A stretch of 64,000 nucleotides of DNA. Source: Muricea muricata (Eukaryota > Cnidaria > Anthozoa > Malacalcyonacea > Plexauridae). Positions 48,421 through 60,900 of the stretch are shown here, piece after piece. The notes beneath the pieces were generated by a model that searched no databases, had not been told where the DNA came from, and saw nothing but the letters and a program-made list of their open reading frames with translations. The translations under genes and the position numbers were made by a program. Each line of letters starts with the position of its first letter. The stretch's first letter is position 1. The stretch spans positions 13,034,713 to 13,098,712 of the forward strand of contig OY979723.1 of the NCBI GenBank assembly GCA_963855995.1. The letters are read 5' to 3'.

Positions 48421-49827
48421 TCACTCCTTCTTGATCGCGAAGTACTTACTTCGATCGTAGTCGTTGAGATTCTTATGGCAGACGACTTGAAAACACGTGG
48501 AGCAACCTTGACGTGATATGATGGTGGACCAGGCGAGGAAGACCTCCCAGATGCGGTACAACCGCACCCCATACTTGCCACAGATGGCCGTCTTCACCTC
48601 AGGTCGAACCCAATTCTTGTACCAACGATGAAGGGTATAGGAATAATGGATTCCGACGGTTTCGACGTTGGCAATTTCAAACCCGGCCGCTTCCAGCTGT
48701 TGCACAACGAAGCTCAACGGACAGCTTGCGTCTGCGCCAGGAAATACATACTTGTCCATGAACAAGCCCCAGACGAAATCTTCCCATTGAAAGGCACGTC
48801 GAAGGCCGGCGATCTGCAGGAAGAACACGCCGTCGTCTTTGAGGAGATCCCGGACCTGACACAAGAACGATTGAAAATGGAGTATTCCGACATGTTCGGC
48901 CATTTCAAGGCACGTTATTTTGTCATAGCTGTCTTCTGGAATATCGCGGTAGTCGACACAAAGGAAATTCACTTTGTCGCTCTGTTCCTTTTTCTCGGTG
49001 ATGTTTCTCGCATATTCAACTTGATTTTTACTGATCGATACCCCGGTAACCTCGGCGCCGCGTTTCTCGGCCGCAAAATTCGCCAGCGTCCCCCATCCGC
49101 AACCGATGTCCAGCAACTTGTCCCCAGGTTTCAGCACAATCTTATCGCAAACTTTATTCAGTTTATTCGTCTGTAGGTCTTCCAAACTTTCGCCATGTTC
49201 GCGCATGAACCCCGCCGTGTAGATCATCATAGGCCCCAAGAATGCCTCGTAGAAATCGTTTCCTCGATCGTAGTGATCGCGAACCTGATCCAAATCTTGC
49301 AGCCGGGAATGGCTGAGCAACTCGGGCAGAAAATTGCAGCAAAATATTTTGACATGATTCCACGTCAGAGCGAAACTTGAGAACTGTTCTCGCTTTTCAA
49401 AACACTCTAGTAGATCGCCTTTGAAGTCGACCTTTTCGTCCGCATACGCTTCGACCAGTGTCTCCAAAGGGGGCACCTTCGACGCGTATGACTTGCCAAA
49501 CGATTGATCTCGTATCACAACAAATTCGGCCAATCTCCTCGCCTTTGTTTGTCGACTTGTGCTCAAGTGGTTGAACGTCAAAATAAACGCTAGGAATATC
49601 GGCACAATGGATAGAGCAGCCACGACGGGGTAGAGCCACCAAGGCAGACGTGTTGTGTATAGAATCAGTGCTGGAATACCGAGGATCAATGCAAAAAGAG
49701 CTTTGTATGACACGTTATACCAGGGCAGATCTTTGATAGCACTTGAGGAAGGTTTACGAAAGCCGTTTGAATGAGCGTGGGTGCCATTCGAGTGAGAGAC
49801 ATAACCATTCTTCGTCGTAGCTTCCAT
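48421..49827 (-). CDS. Sphingolipid C9-methyltransferase-like (CFA-synthase family), intronless
   Basis: A 468-residue frame in one exon. Residues about 1-40 are polar (Ser/Asn/His-rich). Two membrane segments span about 42-60 and 63-86. A CFA-synthase/Mycolic-acid methyltransferase domain fills about 150-455. Visible motifs are HYDRGNDFYEAFLG (185-198), the SAM-binding LLDIGCGWGTL (238-248), CLEMAEHVG (306-314), FFLQIAGLR (335-343), DKYVFPGADAS (358-368) and STIISRQGCSTCFQ (434-447). These long words and the two-TM N-terminus match fungal glucosylceramide C9-methyltransferases, which add a methyl from S-adenosylmethionine to C9 of the sphingoid base at the ER/Golgi membrane. C9-methyl bases occur in marine invertebrates. 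The reading frame is GC-richer than its AT-rich flanks. Substrate is inferred. AATAAA lies at 48353-48358. Horizontal transfer or intron loss are both possible. Confidence 0.88.
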   Translation of the reverse strand: MEATTKNGYVSHSNGTHAHSNGFRKPSSSAIKDLPWYNVSYKALFALILGIPALILYTTRLPWWLYPVVAALSIVPIFLAFILTFNHLSTSRQTKARRLAEFVVIRDQSFGKSYASKVPPLETLVEAYADEKVDFKGDLLECFEKREQFSSFALTWNHVKIFCCNFLPELLSHSRLQDLDQVRDHYDRGNDFYEAFLGPMMIYTAGFMREHGESLEDLQTNKLNKVCDKIVLKPGDKLLDIGCGWGTLANFAAEKRGAEVTGVSISKNQVEYARNITEKKEQSDKVNFLCVDYRDIPEDSYDKITCLEMAEHVGILHFQSFLCQVRDLLKDDGVFFLQIAGLRRAFQWEDFVWGLFMDKYVFPGADASCPLSFVVQQLEAAGFEIANVETVGIHYSYTLHRWYKNWVRPEVKTAICGKYGVRLYRIWEVFLAWSTIISRQGCSTCFQVVCHKNLNDYDRSKYFAIKKE

Positions 49828-51975
49828 CTTGCCAAATGTTCGTCTTGTCCGTGCTTGCCTACGAGCAAAGGTGAATCAGGTAAACGCTTTCAGTTCTGGC
49901 CACAGGAGCGGTGCATACAGTAATCACGCTCTTATGAAAGAGGAACGATACATCTGATTGGATATGCTCGATTGATCATTCTACACGTCATCAAATTGAG
50001 GAAAATTTGCATTGGAACGACAACAAATATCCAGTGAAGTTGATTTGACACTGCAAGGACGTTTTATCGTTCGACTTTGGACTTCCTGCCTTCGAGCAGA
50101 CGAAACGTTCGAGGATTTTTTTACCAGAGTATGTTTTTTTCTCGATTAATCACAAGCCAAACAACATTAAAATATATTTTTTGCGTTGCCAGATGTAATG
50201 CGCTAAATTATTCACAATGATGCTCTTTGTTCCTCACGTGTTCTTCACAAGTGCTCGATTATGCCCATTGGATGAGGGACAGGTGTTGTGCGAAAGCCAC
50301 TACAAAAGATATGAAGACCGCACAAGCGACGAATTAAAATATAACTGCCTTTCAGAATCTAATTACAGCCGGATTCAAATATCGCTTGGAGTATATTGGC
50401 GTTAATGTGTGACAACGAATCCTATTTGCAATTTATTTGATAGAAAATTCTGTAATACGGTAGTACTACTTAGTGGCCTAAATAAATTGTCGATTGACAG
50501 AGGTCAATTTTGGCACGGTTGTGTTCGTGATATTAAAGAAATTAAGTCAGCTTTTCTGCCTTAAAATTATGTGAATAGAAAATGTCATTAATGATTCGAA
50601 AGAGAGGACTTAGGATGACAACCAAATCTAATTAACAATGATCCATTTTAGTTTTTATATGACATATGCTGTCATTCGGCACCGTTAATTGATATCCTCA
50701 GCTCGTCATTCGAAGATACAATATACGTTTTTAAATTGAACAACATTTCTCTCCTATATATTCCATACACCAAATTCCAAATTTTTTTGTGAGGTAAAAT
50801 TTAACTCAAATCTCAGAAATCTTGCAGTTTCTAGCTGGTAATTGAAGCACTAATAGTAAAAACACTTTCCTTCAAACTTGCCAACACATTCGGGGAAAAT
50901 ACTCGCGGTAGTGTGTTAGTTGACAAGGATTTCAAATCCAGAGAAATTGGGCATTAAATTTCCTAGTTGTAAATCCCCAATCTTGACTTTCGGCGCGTTA
51001 AACTAAATATTGTTTGTATTTCGAACTTTTACATGTTACTTTTGTGAGATAAGTAAATAAATCAAAAGACAGCTGTCATGTAGTTTCGAACATGATCGAT
51101 CAAGTTCATATTGAGCGAACTGATACTTGATATACAAAGTTTAAAATATGACAAACACGATAAGATGTGTCGACACAAAGAATGTTTAGCATGAGTTTGT
51201 TTGTATTGCTATCACCTAGACTGGCCCACAAGACAAGTGATGTGACCTTGTTTCTGCACGCAAAGTTATGTACATTCAAACAGAGCAATGTGCAAAACAT
51301 ATTTTAAATACGTCATCCTCTTAATTGCTCATTAGCACAGTTGATGAGCTGATGCCATATGTGTTGTTCACATTCATAGCCACACGATGTTTTTTTAAGG
51401 TATGCTAGTACAGGTCTAGAAGGAATGTTTTCAATTGATGTGTTTTTTTTAAGGTGGTACGCAAGCTATTGGCATAGCAAGATTTCTTGACAAGTACTTG
51501 TTAAAAATAATGGGTAATAAGAAAACCTATATCCGCTCGCCCAAGGCGCTTTTTAAAAAGCTTCCATAAAAGATAATTACTTATCGCTTCAATGAGAGGT
51601 AACGTGCCAAAGTTATTTCCGGCAAAGACAAAGAGCCTGTAACTATTAAGGGAAAATCAATCAAATATTTTTGGGGCATTTGACTCCTTTAGATGCCAGA
51701 AGCGAAATCTCCAGATCGACTGGGCTCTTTTGTACAGGAAGTAAAGTCGCCTTCAATTCACTAATAAGGAGGCATCTGCTTAAGTTCCTATGGCAGATAT
51801 CCAAATCAAAGAGGAGCTGATGGAGCATGCGCTAACCACGTGCCATCAATCAACCGAATGAGATCTTACATGAAGAGATTACTATCAAAAGCATTTTCTC
51901 ACAGACATAAAATCTGACACTATAATTTACTCTGAATATTACCAGTTCAGACGAAAAATACACAGGGTATAATGA
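49828..51975. other. Intergenic stretch between methyltransferase and F-box gene
   Basis: Contains the 5' untranslated region and promoter of the methyltransferase on the left and the 3' untranslated region of the F-box gene on the right. Apart from the weak LIM-like fragment at 50253-50405, nothing coding is supported. Confidence 0.45.
50253..50405 (+). other. Weak LIM-like coding fragment
   Basis: The frame reads LCPLDEGQVLCESHYKRYED, resembling the second half of a LIM domain (…G-x-VLC-x2-HY, as in LHX-type LIM domains). The partner half with the first zinc ligands is not visible upstream, and no clear donor site follows before the stop. It could be an isolated exon, a pseudo-exon or chance. 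Confidence 0.2.
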
Positions 51976-54900
51976 TCAAGTTATTGCCTCCAAATACGGG
52001 TGTTTCGGAGTGAAGTCCCATAATTTCACCGTCCTATCGTACGAGCCAGACACAATAGCAAAGTCATTAAATTGCATACACGTGACCCCGTCGCTATGGT
52101 AACGCAGCGTGAGCAGACGTTGTCCAGTTGCAAGTTCCCACACCTGAAATTATTCGACAAACAAAATGTCTTTGAGACGCTGGGGACAATAACACAAGAC
52201 CCAGATTGTTTATTAGCGAGTGAAACACCTCAAACTACGGTGTTTCAGTCGAGTTTTTATGCTATACTCCACGTCGTGGAATACCCGGGCAAAATTTTCC
52301 TCAAAAACCATGCCATACATATTTAAGTACAAATGTTTTTTTCGCACTTTAAAACGTCTTTGCTTATAGTTATAAATTGTTCGATGCCTAAAATTAATCT
52401 AGCCAGGATCGAGGTACTTTCTTCATTGCTTTTCCAAACATAAAATTGCATACTCAGACTGCCTGACTCCGTTCAGAGTCTGCCCACCTTTGGCTCATTA
52501 CTATAGTTGATATATCCTCCGCAGGCAACTCGGTGTGTTTTAGATGTTTTCCGCATTTTTCCAGACGAAAATAGGGATCTTAGGGACCCTCCCTTCTTTT
52601 ATTGCTCGTTCTAGTCCCTCCTAACCCATTTTGCTCAGCCAAATAATATCTAGTCAAAACATTGTCCAAAAGCGTGAAAATTTCGCTGGAGTAAAAACAG
52701 TTGGAGGCCAAATATATCACCAACTGAAGCAAAACATCGTCCAAATTTCAAACGAAATCATGAATTATGTTAAAAACTCGGCCAGTACCTCGTTTCCGAA
52801 AACCAGTTTGGTGTGTGATCCAGTAATTTTTTTGATGTTTTGGTGCGGGGTTACATAACCCTCATATTTTATGCTCCTCTCGAAGTATCAAGAATGACAC
52901 ATGGCAATGCTTGCACCCCACATAAAATTCTTCCACCCTTTTTGTAAAAAACATGAAAATTCGTTCGTGAGACAAACCTTCAATGTTTTATCGTCCCCAC
53001 CACTGATTATTCTCCAACTGTCCACTTGTAAACACCTGTAACATGCAGATAAAAATCAACAGTAACACAGTACCATGAAGTACTATACCATCGAATACCA
53101 TGGTATATCATGCTGTGTCATTCCATGCCATACCCACACCGACCATATTATACCACACTACACCATATCATAATCGTAAACTATATCGGAGATACCTACC
53201 TTACGACAGCAGTATGTCCTTCAGAAGTTATCCAATCCAATGTCCCATAACACTTAAAAACGAAACTCGACCACATAAGAATTGAAATACATGAAAACAG
53301 ATATACTCTAGAGTGTAACACACGCAGGCTACATAGCCCTTGTTCAGAACACGCATTCTAACCTACAGGTATACGAAAGCATAGAGTTTTTCACGACCTC
53401 AAACGATATAAACAGAGTTTCGAGCGAAAGTACATCGTTCGGAAGAACTTCTTCTGCCTTCGATCTATTTATCTATCGTTTCAGGTAGTGACAGATCCTA
53501 TATTTGTGTGTGCTTTGCCCTGAACCAGGGGCATTAAAATTTACGACGCGGCTTCATAACAAAGGATATTTTTATAGAAGACAACAGCCAAGAATAATTT
53601 GTTGTCCCAGGGGTATTCTCAAGTACGCAGCCATGCCTAATACAAAACAAATTGAGAATTGTCACGTCCCTTGGGCAACGCGAAAGCATGCTACGATATA
53701 AGAAGTGTTTTGGAAGTCCAACTTATAGCAGAAAGCATATCGTTTTGGCAAACAAAACTATTTGTAAGTTACTAAAACAAGCTTCAAATGGTTATTAAAA
53801 CGATCAAATTCCAAAAAGCTTCTTCCTGTACTTATATATTGACACCGCGTCTTCGAACTTGCCACGTTGTTGATCTTAAGTTCCCTACTACCGACGCTGG
53901 CAACGTTAGTGCGAGATATTAACCTACAGACACACGCAGTATTTACTTACCTTGCCAGTTGAGAGATCCCAGAACTTCAGTGAGTAATCCAATGATCCAG
54001 TGATAATCTTCATACCATCATGTGTTAAGTTGAGACATGTGACTGCATCCTGATGACCATCTAACGTCATAAGACATGTCCCTTCAGTCAAGTCCCACAC
54101 CTAGATTAAACGAATTAATTACCTAGTTCAGTTTAATCATCTTACCATGCACTGGAGCGAACTGGCAAAACTTCCGAGGGCTAGTAAGAATTTCCATCAT
54201 TTCCACCCTTACAAAACTTCCACAAGAAATGTGTAAGTTTTGTAACGGCTGGAATGTGCTTGTAAAATCGCATACGCGAGTGGAACATAATTATGTAGAT
54301 GTTTTTATAAAGACAACCACACTATCGTCACTCTCTGTGGGAGAAGTAAGTGGAAAACCAAGCACCTTAGAGGTGACTCTTAAGCTTGCTGGAACGATTG
54401 CACTACCATATACCACATGGTTAGAAAAATAAACTTTATAACAATTGGGTAACTCTGCTAAGCAAGGTAAACTAAATCCCTTATGAGCACCAACCTTAAT
54501 TTTCTTGTCATAAGAACCGGAGACAATTTTCTGATCATCAAACTGGACACAAAGAACCGCCGCGGTATGACCGCGCAATGTCAACTGACATAGTCCAGTT
54601 TTTAGATCCCACACTTTAACAGTCTTATCATATGATCCACTCACGAGCTTTTTCTCATCTGCCTACGGAATGAAAATTAATCGAAGACATATATAAGATC
54701 TCTAAAGTACAAGCTCAGTTTTGAAACTCAACTGCCTAGAATCTGGGGCGTTTGTACGACAGGTGGATAGCGCTATCCACGTACGGATAGTGATTTTCTC
54801 AACAGCTTCAGAAAGAAAAAGAAGGCGGAGACACCAGGGATATACTCGCAAGAAGTGAAAAGTGAATTTGGAATTAACTTTAATGTGAGTTTTACCAGTC

Positions 54901-57900
54901 ACTGGACATGTCTCGACCGTTACCATGAGATGGACAGCGCTATTCACCTGTTATACAACCGACCCTTGAAGGTTAAGAAATTCACTCACCTGCAAACACC
55001 TGACGGTATGAAGATGTCCCACCATAGTCACCTTACATGAGGCACCAGCCCAGTAAGAAGCAAATGAAAGATCCCAAACCTTTGTATAAAAGTCAAAGAA
55101 ACACTTAAATAACCTGTATTTTGAAATTCATGACATTTGTTGACATTTTACGGTCTATCCTCCCTTGAAAAAAAAAACACGATATCTGTCCTGTTGTGAC
55201 AAACCTTAATGGTGCGGTCTGTTGAGCCGCTGACCAATCTGTTTCCGTTAAGATCTAGACAACGAACAGTCCCAGAATGCCCTTCGAGTGTCAACATCAA
55301 TTCTGATGGCATATTGCTGATATCCCACAACTAAAAACGTTCATGATAAGAACGGGTTAAGCTGTAGTCTGTTTATCTGTATCCTTTGTATTTCAAGTAG
55401 CATCACAAAAATTTACTTACTTTAATTGTCTTGTCATATGAGCCGCTCACAATCCTCGTATCGTCAAACTGAACGCAGGCTATACCTAAGCAAACATATT
55501 TTAAAAATATTCAAGTCACTTCCAACATTGGCAACGGTTGTTTCCGGGGGTTGCACGGACATACACGCATGTATTTGCAATGTTCGGATGTTTTCATGCA
55601 GAGAATACAGCATTTCCTACGGTATAAAGTTTTTAAGAGGAGGCGATATTCATGTTGGAGCAATGGCTTCGCGCAGTGTGCGGCAATGGCTTGATACCCA
55701 GTTGATCTGAAAACACGGAAAAGTACTGGCGCTAGTTGTCAAATAGAAATCCGTTTTTCGATCCAAATTATCAAATTTCTCATGAAATACAATTTACTTT
55801 GTTTGTATATTTCTGGTAGACTTATAATTTCCTTTATTAAAGACAGTTACTAAGTTTCAACAAGTTCCACAAAGGAAAACAAAAGATGTAAGTGATTAAC
55901 AACAGCAAAATGGATTTCTATTTGATAGCTAGTTCCAGGCCATTTACTCACGGTCAGATCAGCTAGGAATAAGCTGTGCTAACACATCTTGTTGATGAGC
56001 TGTGATTCTTTTCCGGTTTATTCACTTTTTACTCAAGTTATCATTGTCTATAGTCACCAGACCTTGATTATGCCCTTCGTAGGTCCGCAGATCGTATTTC
56101 CCATTTAACCAGTTTCTTTGAAGCAAAAATCTCTCAGCAAAAACTTTCTTCCACTAGAAAGAAAATACAAAGTGTAGTCCTGATTTTGTAATTGACGTAT
56201 GTAACTGTCGCAAACAGAGCTGCTGTTGAGTTGTTGTCCAGTAAAGAACACCTTTTACGATCTTGTGCGTTTTATTTGTACCTCGGGAGGGACGGATATC
56301 AACAGACTCATTAGTAACACGCCAGACCATCGGCTAAACGTCACAAACGGATAAACATATAGAATAACCCCCCTGCCTCTGCTATACTTGTTCTTTTACT
56401 CATCGTATTTTCATGTTTGTTCTTTCATGTCTCCCCCCCCCCCCCACACACACACACACACACAAAACACATTAACTGTGCTCCACGCCACCTACTCAAA
56501 GCTAAACATGGTTGTATTACGATGCCCTTACATGAATTTCGCCATTTGCGTGAGTGAACTTCGTGAGCTGTCTTCTGCTGCTCGCTTCACACAACTGATA
56601 ATCTGGATTTCTGAAATATAAAACAAAGTGAAATTAAAAAGGAGATCGAGCAGTTCTCAAGCATTTGACAAGTAATTCTCAAATAACAATCAATGAAGCA
56701 AGTTCAAAGGAAGTCAATACTGTGGAAAACGTTTGGAAATCGGAGGGAAGGTCAGCTTTCTCCTTGATCCTTTTTACAAATACTGCATAGTTCGTTGGGA
56801 AGTACGTTGAAACATTTCTAAGGAGGACTTCCAACGATTACAAAACACCTTGGAGTTCGTTAAAAATACTCGCCTTCGCCTTGTATTTTTTAACTTCTCT
56901 CGGTGTCAACTAGCCCTGAAGATGTTTAGCTTATACCTTGTCAACCGCTGCCATAATAATGGATTGTCCGCCAGTTCATTCCACGCTCGATTCACTTGAT
57001 TGCAACGACAGAGAGAGACTGAAAAACAAAATCATTTCTCTTATTAATTGCTTTCAACCGTAAAAGCAAAACACTGTCGTAAGTAAAGCTACGGGTAATT
57101 TGAAGAAATCAACAACTGCGGTCGCGTTTTCTAGCAGTTTATACTTCCTAACTTCTTGCTCAGACAATTAAAACAATATTTGTGAAAATTTTGAAGATTT
57201 TTACACATTTCCGGTCTTCAAAATATACATATTTTAAAACCGCAAAAACTCAAGCATTCAAACGGTTTCAAGGATTTCCCACACGACTACGAAATATAGA
57301 CGAAGTATACTCTACCTGCATCGAGATACATAAGTATCTTGAGAGTGACGGTGTAAGGCAACCAAACCAACATGTCCTGACAGTTTGGAGGACAAGTTTT
57401 GTGAAGATTGTTCTCCATTGCAACTGACAAAAGATGCATCTGAGGCAGTTCACAACGACCCTTGGCACAAAGATAATAATTCAGCACCCATACCCTTATA
57501 TGTTTACACCGAATGTCCTTCAGTTTTTTAAAGGTTTTCAGTTTTTCCCTCTAATCTGATATAGACCCTTCGCATTGACGTCATCATTCCTTAAGTTTCT
57601 CCTCCAGATATTTCACAGAATACATATCAAGTAAGTGTTAAAGCCTATATGCTTACAAAATTGAGAAATGAAGTGAGAGTTCTTGGATGGTTAATATTTC
57701 AACATTTGTATAAAACATTTGCGTTGTTTCAAAACTTATACAAATATATACAGTGCATTTGCTCTCCAAGGGTCTATAGTCAGGATACGAAAGAATATTA
57801 TTGTCCCAAGCTTGCAGCGTAGTCAACATTGTGCCGGAAAAATCTCTCGAGTTTCAAGGATTGCATAAAACAGTTCAAAACATGCACATTTAAACAATAA

Positions 57901-60900
57901 CATACATTGTTACATCATAACAGCATGCAGTACCAGAGTTGTTAGAACAACCTTGTAACGCAGTGAAACTTCTCACAATTTGTTGACAACTTGTACCAAA
58001 CTTGTTGCAACAAATTATACGAACGAGCTGGGTGAATGCAACATTTTTAAAAAAAAACTTGTTTCCAGTCTTCCAGAATTGTGACAGCTTGGTCGTTTTA
58101 CGTACATTGTGCGAACTGAATTCTTACCAAAATTTTCTTCAGAATGATATTTCTCTGTTCATCGTTGAATTCTTGAAACCAGCTTAGCATCAGCTAGAAC
58201 ATATTTCATAGAATGAAACGAAATTAAGCTCACTGGTTACGAATACATTAAGCGGTTATTTATTTTCCCAGAAAAGCCAATTTGCAACGCGACAACGCGT
58301 CATTAAACGAAATTGACAGGCACTTTTAAGACAAAATAAATACTAGGAGACTTTATTCAGATGAAAAATCATCTGAAGCCGGCTGAACGAAAGCGCTATC
58401 CATCAGATGGTGATTTTTTCAATTGCTGATTTTTTCAAGCGATGACAAAAAAGCGTAAGGACTCCCAAGAGATAAAAAGTGACTTTAACTGAAAAATCAT
58501 GAATTTTAATATGGGTTTACCGGTTATTGCACATGTGTAGAAAGTGTCAAAAAGCCATTATCCGATAGATGGCGCTAATTGCCTTTCGTGCAAAGATATT
58601 CTACACAGCAAAAAATGAACAATCTGTTCTGGGTTGATGAAAACAGCATTGAACAATGTTTTGCTGCCCACATTGTTCAATGTTGTCAACAATATTGTTC
58701 AGTCAGTATTGTTGAGCCTGAACAAGCCTGCAACCAGATGTAACAATGTTGAACAGTATTGTTGACAACATTGAACAATGCTGTTTTCATCAGCCCAGAA
58801 CAGATTGTTCATTTTTAGCTGTGTACACAGGAGTGAAAAATATAAATGACAAAGAAGGACCGCGCGCGTAATGAATGAGACTAGAGCCGAGGTGTGACGT
58901 CACCCCTCACAGTACTTACCTCAGTTCTCATCTTAAAAGTTTCCCCAGGCACAGGGAGTGCAAGTTCTTCGCTCTTCAAATCCGACTCGGAAGTTTTCCA
59001 CGTGTGAATGGGCACATCTTCTGGATGATCGCTGAAACTCTCATCCAACATCGACGCATAATCCGATGTTTTTGAACGTTCTAGACTACCAGGGCTTGTG
59101 ATCGCCCCGGAATTGCGACGCAATTGACTTTTCTCGTAGGACAGTGACTTCTGTGGGCTATATCGCAAGCCAGTTGCAGTTTCGTTACTAAGGTCTTCGT
59201 ATAGCCCTGATGGCTTCAGGGAACTCGATGTTGTTGAACTGCGGAACACTTCTAATTCATTGTCCACATCACTCGCACTTTCATCACACGTATGAAAGCG
59301 CTGACTCAATTTCTCTGCGTTGAAAAGCTTTCTATCATTTGGACTTTTTCTAAAAAGTTCCATTTCTTCACTGGTTGCCTTAAGGCATCTCGCCTCATTG
59401 TCAAATACTTCGAACGTGTCATCGTTGCTGGACAGAGCAGGCTTCCTGGCCAAGTTACTCCTCAATTTGATTTCGTCAGAAAACTCCATGCTATCAGTTG
59501 GATTCTCCTGATAAAAATCTATTCCTTTATTTGTTGGTTTAACAGAGTTTTTTCCGCTGTTAACAGCTTCAAATCCAAAGTCACTATCAGCCTTGCCAAT
59601 TTGTCTAGCAGAATTATGTTTCGATCGACTAGATAACTTTAAACCATCAGTTGCAATTCCCTGGCAAAGACCTGTCTCTTCACTTACTGGTTCAATGTAG
59701 CTTATTTCACCGTTAAATCCATCCAATGCTACGCCACGACATGATTTTTCGTCATTTTTTTCAGCCTCTGACAATACACCACCAAATTGTCCATCAACAA
59801 CGAGGCAACTCTTGTGATTCTGACTTAAAGTGACTTCTTTTTCCTCCTCCATACATTTGAGACACAGAGTATCTTTTCTCAAGTTTTCAGGGGCGGATGA
59901 AACGCTTGTGCAAGCACTGCTACAACTTAATTTGACTTTACTAGTATTAATACTCAAATGATCACCAGGATGTTCTGTCTTGGTATCCACCCTAATACTT
60001 TGACTTGACATGCATACATCACTGTAAACAGTGCTATCAATAGGGAAAATAGTTCCATTTACAGGTATTTCAGACCCAGTTTCCAAGGCTAACTTACATA
60101 CTGGTTGTGCTAACTGTTGGTTGCTATGGTAATCACCACACCCATGGCAGTTATCTGACATGCAGTTGAGAGAATGACCTACATCTTTGGAACTGTGTGT
60201 ACCGGTACATGGTTGTTCTTTTAACAGATCAGAACTGTCATGAGAACCATCTGACATGTGGTCATCAGGTTTTGCTGGAAAAATTTCTAGGTTTGAAATA
60301 TTGGTAGCTTTAGTTGTTGAAGAACCATCTTTAACCAAGCCAGGCTCACTGACTATTGTTTTAAATTCCTCAGCATCTCCAGAAGTTGCCGTTTCCTTTG
60401 TCATAGGATTTGACAACTCTATGTCACTTGAAGCATTGGTAGCACTAATATTCTCAACAACATGTTTAGTTCCTTCTGAGGAATCCTGACTATTCAGAAC
60501 AGCAGTAACTTGGGCTTCAAAATCACTGGTATTCTTAGTATTCTTAATTTTATGATCGCCACCAATATCAACACCCAATTCTTCAACTGGTTTGTTGGCA
60601 TTTATAGCAACTGAAATGTTACGTGTGTCATCACAAAGAGCAGATTCACTCAACTCTTCTTTGATGTGTGACAATTTTGACAAGGTTTCAATACTCACAA
60701 CTGGTTTTAAAATGTGTTCTGGTAATGCACATGAACAAGAGCTTTTGATAATTTCAGCTTTAAATCTCTCTTCACAATCAGCTCTCTTATTAGCTTTATC
60801 GAAAGCAGTACATTCTGGCTCAAAGCTCACATCTTTTTGAGACCCAGAAATTATTTGATTTGGAGGCAGCCTAGTAGAAATGAAATTTGAACTGGTGTGA

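Noticed and set aside
48628-49176. 182-codon plus-strand open frame
   Set aside because: It is antisense to the methyltransferase; its openness follows from the codon bias of the real gene and it has no family motif.
54291-54644. 117-codon frame beginning MSGSYDKTVKVWDLKTG
   Set aside because: This is the WD40 exon 54495-54662 read through its donor site; it is not a separate gene.
57287-57487. 66-codon frame with an F-box as an independent start
   Set aside because: The acceptor CCAAG before 57460 and the phase-0 exon at 58128-58193 fit a continuation from upstream exons, so the internal Met codons are not needed as starts.
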